From the NCBI RefSeq assembly GCF_021018805.1, contig NC_086257.1, positions 16,364,693 to 16,428,692 on the forward strand: DNA of 64,000 nt. The letters run 5' to 3'. The stretch comes from Prinia subflava (taxonomy: Eukaryota; Chordata; Aves; Passeriformes; Cisticolidae). Below the pieces are notes generated by a model. It made no database searches and had not been told where the DNA came from. It saw nothing but the letters and a program-made list of their open reading frames with translations. Made by a program: the position numbers and the translations under genes. Position 1 is the first letter of the stretch; each line of letters opens with the position of its first letter. Below are positions 1-12,300 of the stretch, piece after piece.

Positions 1-3000
1 GAGGATTTTGCAATGTTTTCAGGTGAGAGGGCGGTTTGGGTGGTGATGCCCACCCCCTGCTAGTTTGGGAGCTGGGCAACAGAGAAGCCCCTTCTCTGGC
101 CCCATCCCCTCGGAGCAGACAGAGCCCCGCTGTTGGTCACAGGAAGTTTGGTGAAGGCAGAAAGGAGGAAAAGATTCCTGACAGGTTTCATCTGTCCAAG
201 CCAAGAATGATCCCATTAGAAGCTTGTAAACCTTTTTCTTCTCAAATACATCTATTTATTTTTTTAACTGCTGGCTGCTGCTCAAAGCGACCTGGTCTGC
301 GTGTCCATCCCATTCGGTGGAGCTCCTGCCTGTGCCTCATCCTGGCCCCGGTTACTCCGGGAAGGTCTTTGGCTGCCCGGCCATGAAAGGCGCTCTCTTT
401 CTCAGGGAGGGGTGGATGTCTCCCCTTGGCCAGGAGCCTGTGCCGGCAGCGGGAGCTGGGGGGGCTCGGCTCGCCGGCGCTGCGAAGACTGGGACAGTGT
501 TCGGGGCCGAGGCTGCTGAAAGGGCTCAGTGTGTGCCGAGCGTGACTCACCCGGGCCGGAGGGCAGCTGGGAGCCGGCAGAGAGCGGGGAGAGCCCGCAG
601 GAGGGGCCGGCTTCCCGGGGAAAGGCGGCGAAATGGATCTCATTAGCTTGGAGTGGAGGCAGAAGGGCCCGGGGAAGGAGGGAGGCTGGGAAGTGGTGCG
701 TCCAGGGCTGGAGGGATTTGAGGGAGCCTCGCATCACACCTGGGTGTCTGCGAGGGCTCAGGGACGAGAAGGGGAAAGGGGCAGTGGAGGCTGGGTCTGT
801 CTGCACCCATCACTGGACTTCCATGTGGCTTTGGGTGTCAAACAAAGCCTGGGGAAGGGCTGGGAAAACCCTGGAAAGATCCTTGAGGTCCTTGAGACAG
901 GGAGCTATGTTGTGTCACATTCTGGTGCCCCGAGCACTGGCTTGCAGGGCTGGGGCTCCATCCTGGCTGGTGTAAAACATCCCTGGAGCTGCCGGTTTTC
1001 TTTGGCTCAGTTTGGCTGTGCACTCCCCAGTCTGGCTGACACACACCCAGGCGGCTGCCAGGCTGTGCCAGCACCTTACACATCCCCATCTCCTTGTCCC
1101 CAGGGATGTCACCTGCAGTGGCAGAGCCAGGAGGTGGCCTGTCGCTTCCTGGAGCAAGCAACATTGCTCATAGCTCTGGGCAGTCCCAGAGGGAGAGTGG
1201 CTTCCTGGTGGCCCCAGTTAGGACCTCTGTGCCTGGCTGCATGTGAGATGAGAAGCAGGAAGGGATTTCTGGTTTGGATGCCAGCGTGCATGGGAAGATC
1301 TGGCTTTATCTCCAAAGCAAACAGCTCTGCACATGGTGTGGTGCTACCACCCAGAGAGGTCTCCCATGATATGTCTGAGGTTTAGACATGTCCTGCTGTC
1401 TTCAGAGGCATCATGTGCTCATGTAAGACACCAGGAAGAGAAGAGCAGAGGCCCCTTGGGGTTCAGCTTGCCCCTGTCCTGGAGCCCACAGCTGCTGGGG
1501 AGAGCAGGAGGGGGCCACTGGGGCAGAGTGTGCAGAAAGCACTTGCAGTGGTGGTTGATCAGGAGATACATCCTAAAGGGATGTGCTTTTAAATGGGGAC
1601 TTAGCTGACTGGACTGTGAGGGAGTTGAACTCTGATGAACAGTCAGACTAAGATATTTCCCTTTAGCACAAACAGCCCAAAAGCAGAGGGTCTCACTGGT
1701 GAGCAAATGGGAGGGCAGTTGATGGCTCTGGGCAGCCTGGCCACATCCCTGTGCCTCCAGACCTGCAGAAATCCACCCCAGAGACTGGGAATAATCCTAT
1801 CAACTTACTGGCTGACATTTCAGGGCTACTTCACCCACCACACCTCTGGTTTGTTGATCTGTGGATCCCCATTGCTGAACTCTGCAGCCACGTGCTTGGT
1901 GTTGGCACCACGAGCTGCTTGTGCCAGGGAGTGTCCCTGCCACCTCGCCCCAGGGACTGATGGGCTTTCCATCCTGCTCCTTCCATGATGCCCAGTTCTC
2001 TATCCTTCCTCACCTTTCTCTAGTGTTGGGCAGATCCTCAAAGCTTTGGCCCTGCAGGAATGACCTCTTAGGGTGGTGCATTTCTGTCCTGTTGTCACCA
2101 GTAGCAGCAGGAGGATGAAGGGAAAGTAAACCATGATGGGGAGCACAGTGTGATGATACAAATGGGCTGGAAGGGCCCAGGAGAGCCATCAGTTTGTTCT
2201 CCACCCTGTGCAGGAGCTGTTTTCCCATGGTGAGGCAGGGATCAATGCAGCAGCAGTGTCTGGAGCCGCCCTTGCACCAAGACTGGAAATGCCAGAGCCA
2301 CGTAAGAACCGTCAGCCCAGCGGATGGCACGGGGCTGTGGCTGCGCCTGCTGTGAATCAGGGAAGGAGCTGGATCCATGCATTAACTCATTGGCCATCTC
2401 AGCCCACAGCACAGAATGACTTCACCGTCGGGTGAACATCCCACTATGGAAACCAAACCTCAGGAATGCGTCTGGGTGTGCCGACTCTCTTCTCCTCTCC
2501 AGAGGGCTCTCTTATGTCTCAACTACTCCCAGGCTAACAAATTGCTGTTGACACCTCTCCCACCAGCTCCCTGAGCTGGGCTGGGGAGCAGTGCCCATGC
2601 AAGGGTCATGCCCTGTGCCCAGCGGGTGCCTGCCCAGGGGTGGCACTGCTGCTGCTGCCCTCCCTTCGCGCGTGTGTGGAAGCAGGGAGCTTTGCCATGG
2701 CTTGAGTCCAGTAGCCCCAGCCAAAGAGGGGAAGTCTGCACTCCACATGCCCTCCTTTTCCCTCTCTCCATCTCTTACTGGAGACTGATCCACCAGTGGC
2801 TGTAGCAGAGCCCAGGTTTTGGCGAGCAGCAGCAGCAGAGTGATGATTAATGCTGAGCAGAGCCACAGAGCCAGGGATGTCTGAGTTGTCTCTGCCTCTC
2901 TCCCAAACCGATTTGGCCAAAAAAGGCCAATGTGAGCATTTCTGCATCTGCCAGCTGGGGAGGGGGCCAGGCCAGAGCTCAGGGTCTCAGCAGGCATGTA

Positions 3001-6000
3001 TGGGGCTGTATGTTTTTCCACTTGGGCTGGAGAGGGGCTGTGGGCAGGCAGCCGCTGGGCTCAGGTGACTCCTGAGCCGCCCTTTCCATCTGACTCATGA
3101 GAGACGTTGCGAGCGCTCTCCTGCCCAATGGAAAACACGTCTCTTTGCAGCTCATGGCTTCTGGGCCCACGCCAGGCCCCAGGCAGCACAGCTTCCCAGG
3201 GCTGTGCTGGCACCTGGAGCCAGCTCTTGCCAGGCTGGAGCTGGGAGAGCGGCTCCATGGGATGATGCCCAGCCAGGGCTTTACCTTCAGGCTGTGCCCA
3301 CAGCCGGCGTGGCAGAACAGTCAGGGTGGCAAGGGCTGGGCAGGACAGGCGATGGGTCCCTGCGATGGGCTGGAGCATCTCTACAGGCAGAGCTCCTGGT
3401 TTCACTGCTGGCATGACATTGCTTGCCCAAAACTCCCGATTTCTTCTTCTCCACCTCTTTGAGGGTCCAGGAGGGAAGTGATCATCCTTCAGCACCAGGA
3501 CAGGTCTTTACCTCCCCAAGGCCAAGCACCCCATCCTCCTCTTTCTTTTCTGGGTTTGGGCAGCATGAGAGTGTCTACTACCTCAAACCCCACATTCACA
3601 TCCCCTAAGATTTCTCCGTCTTATGTCCTCATGGGCTTGGTTTTTTCAGTGCCTGGATGCCATCCTACCATAAGTTCTCAGGAAAAACCCAGACCCTTGG
3701 GCTTTTTGCACAAGGGAAACTGAGGCATGCTGGGGTCAGCACCTCTCACTGGGGTTTGCTGAGGTGGGAGAGACAAGCCAGGGGCTGTGGCTCACTGTGC
3801 CCACCCTCAGGCTGTTTGCGTCATGCCCCAGAGCCTGCCCCCTCTGTGCCCACTGCCCAGGCTGCAGCACTGGGCTCCCCCTGCTCCTCTGGGAAGGGAA
3901 ATGTTTTCCCTTTCCCCTCCCATTCTGCTCGCCAGCAGCGAGTGAGTCCGGTTTCCCCTGTGCGCTGCCGCCAAGCGCCTCTGGAACCACTGGAAAATGC
4001 ATAAAAGGCCTGGGCAAGGCTGCAGTGAGGGTTACTCGCAGTCACAGCTGGATCCAGCTGCTGCTTTAAAGCAACAGCACAGCCACACGTGGCTGCTCAG
4101 GACACCCAGGTGTCCCAGGGGTTTAAGTCCCAGGGAAGAGAAGGCAGCATCCTCACTGGGCAGCCCTGAGCCTGGAGGGAGCCTTTTCACTGGGGAAAAT
4201 GAGGAAGGGGCAGCACAAGGACACAAACCCTTGGGTGGGTCTGGGCCTGGGGTTTGCTCACCCAGGTTTGCAGAGTGCTTCCCCCTGCTCCTGTGGCCCC
4301 TGGCACAATGACCAGGACAGCACTGCCCTGCCAGCCCCAGCTGCATCCCACAGTTGGGTCTGCAAAAGACAACAGCAGCCTGTGGACCCCGGAGCAATTT
4401 ACACTCCCCCCCCATCTTTGGAAAAAATCATGCAAATCCCCAGAGTGTTTGATTCCAGGCAGGACAGAGAGTGTGGCTTTCAGCTGTGGCTCAAGGTGTT
4501 TCGGCAGCCCCCAGTGTTTCAGTGTGAGAGATGCCGAGGCCGATGGAGTGGGGTGGAGCAGCTGGCTGTGGGAGGGCAGAAAACCTCCTCCTGCATCCTG
4601 GGAGGCAGCGTGGTCCCGCTCTGGCAGAGGCGCTGGGATGGAAACAGCCACGGGGCACTGGGGTTAATGAGTGAAATAACTCACCCCCGCCCAGGGTCTG
4701 GTTTATGGCCCTGTTAGCACGGGCAAGCAGAGGGAGCTTTCTGTGGGGGTGGACGTCCTTCCCAGTGTCCCACGTCAGACTGGTCAGTCCATGACGTCTG
4801 ATCCACCTTCCAAGATGCAGCAATAAATCAGGTTAATAATTAATTCCAACTGCCTGGGGAACCTTCCCTGGGACCAAGGCAGAGCTGGTCCTGGTCACAG
4901 CTCCCAGTATCCCACGTGAGAGCCGCGGTGATGGGCGAGTCTCACAGGGTTGCTCTTTACCATAGCATCATGAAAGGTGCTTAGAAAACAAACATGGAAG
5001 AAGAAAGGAACATTCCCTGTCCTATCTCATCCAGGATGTTTGCTCCTGAGTGTGTGCAAAGTCTTGATGTGGTGCGAGTCTGGCTCAGCCAAACAAATTG
5101 CAGCCTTGACCTCCCTCCCTGCTCCAGGGTACACCACAGGTGAGTGGTTTAACAAAGAAAAACCTAAAAGTGTGACCACCCTGTGCAGCTGGTCTTGGGT
5201 CAGGCTGAGCCCTTGGTCCTGCTCCAGGCACTCAGAGGTTTGGGAGGGCTGGTTTGTGTGTCTCCACAGGGCAACGGGACCTTGGCTTGTGTGGGAAACC
5301 CAGCCCAGGGACCACAGTGTTGGCACAAGTGGTCAGGAGGTGTCAGAGTTCCTGGAAGAAGAAGTGAGAGTTTTTTCTGTGTATGTATAATTTGCTGGAA
5401 TGAAAATAAATCAGAAAACAACACTCACACACACCAAAGAAAAAACCATATCAAAGAAACCAGTGCAGCTTTCCCCAGTGAAACAAATTCTAAACCATCA
5501 GTGGGAAAACACTGGCTAGGTCAGTCTGCCACAAACCAGTCTTCTGGGATTACATCAACTTCATAAAAAAAGCTCACTTCTTTCTTTGTACTATATTTTT
5601 CAATGAAACGTTTTAGTTCAGGTCCACTTTGAAATTAAAAGAGGATTATTGAAACAAAAAAAACATTGTGGTTCACTTTGAGAACATCTAAATGAGCCAC
5701 TTGGGCATTGCCCCAGTCCTCATCCTTCCTCTTAATCCAGACAGTGTCCTGGAGCCCTGTTTGATGCCAGCTCCAAAGTCGTGTTGTCCCCACAGGTTGC
5801 TCCTCCCCATCTCTGGCAGTGCCACCAGCTGGGATAATGCTCGGGTGGGGGGTGAGTGTGTGGCACTGGGACTAGCTCTCCAAAAATGGGTCCCAGGAGC
5901 CATAGATGTGGAGATGGCTGCTGCCAGCAGGAGCTGGTGTCACCCTGGCTGTCACTCAGGTGTCACCCAGGAAGATCCTTTCTCTCTACATCCCCTTCCA

Positions 6001-8660
6001 ATGCAACACCAGCGTGTCCAAATGCTGTTCCTCACAGGTGCCCTGCCAGCTCTCCCAGGGCTGCAGTGGCCTGGCACACCTCAAATGCCACTGGTGTTGT
6101 GCAAGGCAGAGGAACTCGGCTTTTCCATGCCCAAGCAGCACCTGCCAGCCAAGAGCACTTATCCAGAAATCCACAGTTCTGCCCACAGTGCCAAAAAGGC
6201 ACCTGGTGCCTCCAAATTTCAGTCTAATGGCTCAGACCTAAGAAATACAGTTGATGGTGCTGCAGAGAAGGAGGGGCAGGGCTACAGATTCTTTGCTGGA
6301 GGCAGGGCTGGGCAGGAATGGCAGGGATATGCTGCTGGCTAAGTCTGCTGGGGTGAATAAAAATATTCAGGTTTCTCTTTTTCATGTTTCATTCTCAGCA
6401 GAGTGGTTGTGGCTGCTCATGTGAAACCTGTTCTTGCTGGGTGCTGGAAAGAGGCAAAGGGAATGTGTGTGGAGTAAGACTTTTTTAAAGGAATATGCTT
6501 TCAGTCGGATTTTGTTCTTCCTGCTGCTTTTCTGCTTTCCCAAGGTGATTCTGAAGAGCTGAAAACTTGGTTTTGTCCTAAGCTTTTCTATGTAATCATG
6601 AAAAAATCATAAATAATTCTGTTTCATTTTCAGGTTCATCCTTGAAACAGGAGCTGGTGGTGCCAGGGATGCCCAGGACTGTGTTTATCCTATGCATCAG
6701 AAGCCCCAGACCTGACAGGATTTGAGCCTTTAATGATTATAAGAGGTAAAGCTTCATGCAGCAATCACACCCCAGGCCTGCAGTGCTCTCATGCAGTGGG
6801 AGGTGCATCTTTTTCCCATACAGGGGAAGGCAGGGGCTTATTTGAGCCCAAACCCTGCACAGCTGCATGGAATCATTTGGGAAGTCCTGTGCTTGAGGCC
6901 CTACAGTTTTCCTGCAGGGAAGCAGCCGTCAGAGGGGCAGGAAGCTGGGAGCATGGCTGGCACAGCTCCCTGCCCCAGGCTGCCAGGAGCCCTCCTTGCC
7001 CTGCAGCAGTGCCACACTCACAGCTGCTGGGTGCCCTGGAATGGCAGCAGTCACCCTGGGGCTGTGGTTTGGGATTTACTGCAGCTCCCCATAAGCAGAT
7101 GAATTGCAAGGATGAAATGGTTGTTGTGCTCCCAGGGCTTTCCTGCTCAAATCCTTTCATGCCTGTTTGTGCAAGGGCCATTCTCCAGTGGGGTCCTCCA
7201 CTGTGGGCCCCTGTTTGCAGAGTGGGGTGAATTCCCAGCCATGGGTGGGCATGCACCTGCCATCCCTTGTGCTGCAGGGATGAGGTGGGTCCTTCGTACA
7301 GCCTGTTCTGATCAAGCTGATCCTCAGTGAATTTCATGGCCGTGATTTTCTTGGGCCATGAGTGCAGCAAATGCAAATTTTCCCATAGTTCTGGGAACAG
7401 GCTAAAAAGGAATCAGGGAAGGTATGTATGAACTTTTGGTGGTGATAAGGACATGGGATGCTGTACAGCTGGTGCAGCCTGTTTGGGCAATGTTTCCTGG
7501 GGAGCTTTCACAGCCCCCAGGACACAGAGCTGCAGGGCACCTGGGAAAGCAATAAGCTGAGATAAGGAGAAACAGATCTGGAGAAAGCAAGGCAATCTTC
7601 CTCCCCAAACTGAGCTGGATGTGGAGTTTTCTTGGTGCTCTTTGAGTAGCAGAGGTTGTGTGGGTTCCTCTGTATGGCCAGTTGTGGAAAGAAGAGTCTT
7701 TCCCATGAGAAGCTCAGTGTGTCCAGTGGGTTGTGAGAGCTGTAGGAGACCCTGACCCTCATCATTTGTGAAAAATGCAGAGGAACTATTCAGAAAGGGA
7801 CTGGGATATCTCTGCTGAACAGGAAAGGAAATATTGTGAATTTCCTGCAGGCTTCCCAGCCTGGCTTCATGGTAGACATGAGCAGCTGGTGGGATTGGGA
7901 GGGTGACAAAAAAGGGAGATATCAGAAATTACAGGGACTAATTTTTATGGCTGAAAAACACCTGCAACTGAAATGTTACATTTAAAAGGAAAGGAAGGTC
8001 TTTAATCTGCTTCTTAATGGGCAATGGTCTGTCCCATGCTGATAGGGCTGTAGCAGGAATGCTGGTGAAACTGTATTCGAACCAGGGCTGAGGGAACAAT
8101 TTGGAAGGACACCTCTCCTGCCTGTGGTGCTATTGGAAATTTGGCCCATGAGAGGTCCCCGCATGCCGAGCAGGCACCTTCCTACTGCAGCAACTCCCTG
8201 CAAACTCCCTACATCCCCAGGTGAGCTGTGGGTCCCAGGAAATTTGTGACTCCTGGACAGAGCGTGGATGCCTGGTGAGACTGCAGTCCTGGGCAGAGTA
8301 TTGGTCTTTGGCAAGGTGTAGACCCTGACTGAGATGTGGGTCGTGGGGGAAGGGTGGGTCCCAGGAGAGGTGGGGATTTCAGGAGGTGCATTAAAGGCTC
8401 CGGGGCAGAGCTAATGCACCCCAGAGAGGGCACAGTACACGAGAAGCTGGACTAGGACTCCCCCGAGTCCCCAGATCCTGGTGAGTGTCCCATCAGCAGC
8501 GGGGAGGGTCCTCAGGGGCACGTGTGGGGTGTCACCCTTAAACTCCTTGCCCTGGGAGCACTGGGAGGTGTCCGTCTTACTAGGGCGGGCGTGGGGGACG
8601 GGACAGAGGGGCAGGGCAAGAGTTAACCTACCTGCTCTGCCGTCCATCTCTAGGCTCCAC
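1..8660. other. Gene-free upstream flank of B3GNT7
   Basis: I find no coding exon, RNA gene or interspersed repeat I can support here. In mammals ARMC9 lies on this side, but no ARMC9 exon is recognisable. Composition varies: GC-richer at about 380-640, AT-richer at about 5380-5690 and 6340-6620. The long open frames lack any family motif. Confidence 0.6.
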
Positions 8661-8664
8661 CTCG

Positions 8665-8759
8665 GAGAGAGAGGGGAGGGAAAAGAGAAAAAGTAGGGGA
8701 AAAAAAAAAAAAAAGAAAGAAAGAAAGAAGAAGAGGAGGAGGAGGAAGAGCGCAGAGAG
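8665..8759 (+). repeat. Homopurine tract (A15, GAAA, GAA, GGA runs) at the B3GNT7 promoter
   Basis: About 95 bases are purine on the + strand apart from a single T near 8695. The tract passes from GAGA/GGGA through a 15-base A run to (GAAA)n, (GAA)n and (GGA)n. Such tracts can form triplex DNA and bind GAGA-type factors. It lies within about 60 bp of the start codon, so part may be transcribed. Confidence 0.85.
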
Positions 8760-9300
8760 ACGCGCCCGGACCGCGGGCAGCCCGGCCAGCAGCGGAGCGG
8801 CCGCCCCGTCCCACTCCCAGCATGTTCCAGTGGTGAGTGATCTCCGGGGAGCGCGGAGCCCGAGCCCCGCTCCCGCACCGAATCCCGGTATCCCTGGCGC
8901 CGCTGTCCCCCTGTCCTCTGCTCCCGACTCTGCGTCCTGCCCGGAGCCGGGGGACTGCGAGGTCCCCTCCCCACCGGCTCCCTCTCGGGAGCCGCCTCGG
9001 GGGTGGCTGGCCGGGGAAGGGCAGCTCTGGTGGGGAGGGTGGGCATGGCGAAGCGACGAAGGACGGAGTTTGTCATTTGTCCCCTGTCCGCCTGTCCCCA
9101 TCTCAGGAGCCATCCTCCCGCCGCCGCGGCTCTGCGGGGCCCCCAGGCGGGGTCTCCCTGACCGCGGTACCCCGGGGAAGGCTTTCTGGGGGTCCGCTCC
9201 TGGCACAAATTTCTCCCCATCCCGGGGCACCGGAGCTCCGGCCCGGCGGGAGGCAGAATGAGGGCAACGGGCAGGGGCGGCCGGTTGGTGCCCGCCAATC
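8740..9300 (+). promoter_or_regulatory. B3GNT7: B3GNT7 CpG-rich promoter, 5'UTR and start of intron 1
   Basis: CG dinucleotides are dense from about 8755 to 9300, in contrast to the flanks, and surround the first coding exon. The 5'UTR probably starts within 8750-8821. I see no TATA box at a sensible distance. A homopurine tract lies immediately upstream. Confidence 0.7.
8822..8832 (+). CDS. B3GNT7: B3GNT7 coding exon 1 (11 nt, MFQW start)
   Basis: ATG TTC CAG TG is followed directly by a consensus donor GTGAGT at 8833. The last two bases join the first G of 13201 to form Trp4. Human B3GNT7 likewise encodes only about four residues in its first exon. A search limited to open reading frames misses this exon and wrongly extends exon 2 upstream to a TTG at 13184, inside the splice acceptor. 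Confidence 0.93.
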
Positions 9301-12300
9301 CCTGGAGGTGCTTTCCCAGCTTTTCCCTGAAAAGAGCTGGTTTGTGTGGTGGGGCCAGGAACAGCAGGGCCTCCAGCCCTGCCCGGTGGGGTCCCTGTCC
9401 CACGGCAACGCCAACTTGGGGGCAGATGCTGTCGCTGGGGGCAACACCCGGGGGTTCGGCTCTTGCCTCTTCCCCAGAAGCGTGTTTTTACCGCCTTGTA
9501 TTTAAACCGGACTGCTTTTATCAGGAGGGGACGCATCTCCGGGCGCCCCCATGGCGAGCTGCGGCCCCACTTGGTGCTGGTACCTAGCTATTGCACAGGC
9601 TACTTCTGGGGACGTTCGGGTGCTTTCTGCCCAGCATCTGCCCCTTTATAAGAGCCCCTCTCCAAACCCTTGGCATTGCTAACAGACAGGATTCTATACT
9701 GGTGCCTCTAGTGACGGGGTCTAATCGAGGGGCCAGAAAAAAAGCCTATCACATAAAGAGATAGCGCTGGCGGATCAAAGAGGTTTTCACGTGGATCCAA
9801 AGTGAACGGGATAGGGATAGAGAGCCCCTGTCTCCCGGCGCCTCATCTGCCCTCGAGCATCAACACCTGAAAGGGATACTGCCCACCTCTAATTTGGAGC
9901 TTATGTTTAACTGCCTGTGGTGCAGCCACCTCACAGGGGAGGCTTTGGAAGTTTTCTAGGTGGATAAAAGGGAAGAGGAGGCACGTGTTAAGACCTTTTC
10001 AAGCTCTCTTGATGGCAGCAAAACCAGCAGCTGGGGCAGACAGACCTGGCTGGCGCCGATGGGAGCTCCCTTTGTGGCTGCCACCCTTGGACCCTGTATT
10101 GCTGGGCGCCCTCAACTCTTGGGGACATTTTAGGGACTGGTTGGGGGCTGTGCCCCAAAAAAGGGTCCTGGGACTTGGCAGGATGACTTCTCTGTGGTGG
10201 CAACAAACCCAAAGCACCTTCCTTGTCAATGCATCCCCAGAAAGCAGGAGTTACTTTTTCACCTGTACCTAAAGTTCTTCTCATCTGAGGAGACCACCGA
10301 GCAGAAAGACTCATGATCTGAAAAGATGCACCAACACTGTCGCTCTCGTGCCCCCCAAATCCTTGGTTTGATATGGGAATTGTCTGTAGTTGTGGCTCAG
10401 GGTCCTCCCAGTCCCCATCGCTTTCCTGGCAGTGCAGGGACAGGGTTTCTACAGGGCAGAGGTGGCTGTGGGGCTCCTGGTTCCTGCTGGACCTGGTGGG
10501 ACCCTGTGGTTTGCAGTCAGACCGGTAGGAAAAATCCCAAACAGGCTATTGTAACAAAGCAGGAATTACACTGGTGAGAACTGGGAAACAGGGTCCACTG
10601 AAGGAAGGAGGAATAAGTTCCTGTGGTGTTGTGTAACACTTCACCTGTAAATATACCCAGGCCACTCGACGCTCCCTCTCTTAATACAAGCTGGAATTGT
10701 CCCCTCAGCTCTGGGTCAGAACCATCTGTCTGGACCCAAGGAGATTATTGGGGGTCAGTGCACCCATGCAGCTCCTCTCTGTTAGGCAGAGCCTGCCAAG
10801 GCTGGGACCATCTGTGCCAGTTAGTGACAGCCCTACCTATGCAAATTTTAAAAATTTGTATCAGTAATTCCCTCCCCTTTGGCTTCTGGGGAACCTTTGG
10901 CTATCCTTCAGGCTGGGTATTTTATTGCTTGTTGTCCTTGGGTGGTGGGGAGTGTAAAAATGTGGTGGGACAGAACAGGATGGGATGGGATTGATGCAAA
11001 TGAAATTACTGTTCAGGGGTGACGGGTTATTTCTGCAGCAGTGCCGGGTATGGATGAGAGGTTTTAAACATTGTTTGGCTGTGCTTGGAGCAAAGTTGTA
11101 TTGGAACTAAAGGGTTTGTAAGAATAAGCTCAAGGCTGTGCAGGCAGGGCTGGAGAGGGTTAATGGAATGGTGAGATCTAATCAGAACTGCTCCCTCATC
11201 AGTCTCAGATGAGTGGCCACGTATAAAACCGGATGAGGAATATCTATCCGTTTACCCGTAATTACTTATTTCCACGCTCGCTCCCACAATCCACACTAGT
11301 GATCACAGTTTTCCCACGACAACGTCGGGCTCAAAAGATTTTTTGCTTCAGGGCGAAGCCAAAGACAGGAGCTCCTGATTCCTGTCTGGGATTTTTGCAT
11401 TTCAGGGTGAGTGGAATCCCTCACACAGTGTTGTCCCCTGTCCTGGGGAATCTGACACCTATGGGGTGTCCCATCAAGCAGGTGCTTTGGTGCAGCCTGA
11501 GGCCCAAAACTCCAGCAGCTTCATGGTGGTTCTGATCACAATTCAGTCCCTGGGTCTACGAGAGTTTCATGGCTTTTAAAATACTTGGGTTAAATATTTC
11601 AGGTTTCAGCCCCAAGCTCCTTCTCTGGACTGTCCTGAAGTGAAGGTGCCATCTGCCATCTCTCTGCTAGAGATGATTCTGGTTCTCTCTGGTTTTAATG
11701 GCAGCAGGTGCCTGAGGGCTGTCCCCAGTGAGTGTCCCTAGGCTGGATGTGCTTCTAACATTAAGAGGACAGGCACAGGGGTGTCCCGAGACCAGTGCCA
11801 CATCTGCCTTTGTCAGCTCCACAACCCAGTGGCAGGAAAAAGGGGTCCAGGGACTGCCAAGCACCTTCCGTAGGAGCAGACAGAGATGGGACTGCCCCTG
11901 GGAAGCTGTTGGGAGTGGAGACGAGGAGCTCAGCTGCCATCCTTCCATGCCCAGTGCTCATCTGCACAGGGAGACATCCCAAGGCGTGGGAACATGCAGG
12001 ACTGAGGTAGAAGGGAGTTGGTGCACATGTGCAAGCTGTGGATCAAAGCTGAGCACTCAGGAGTGACATTGTGCACCTGGGCAGAGAGGGAAGTCCCCTC
12101 CTCTCAGGCAGTGGGATGAGAAACCCACCTTTAGCTGTGTGGAAAAGCAGGCTGGGGAGGAATTGTGCATCAGGAATCTCCAAGTGCAGCCTTCTCGCAG
12201 TCCCAAGGACCTCAGGAGGATCTTGCTCAAGCCCCCCCTGAGCTTCACCCAGGGTCTGTCCCATGAGCCAGCAGCTTCCCAGAGCTATAGGTCTGCAGCA

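Noticed and set aside
1..40. TTTCAG then GTGAG at the left edge, like two abutting splice sites
   Set aside because: No open frame or ARMC9-like sequence on either side; a chance match.
8411..9536. Long minus-strand open frames over the B3GNT7 promoter
   Set aside because: They arise from GC-rich, CpG-island sequence and the purine tract, which gives Ser/Phe runs. No family motif.
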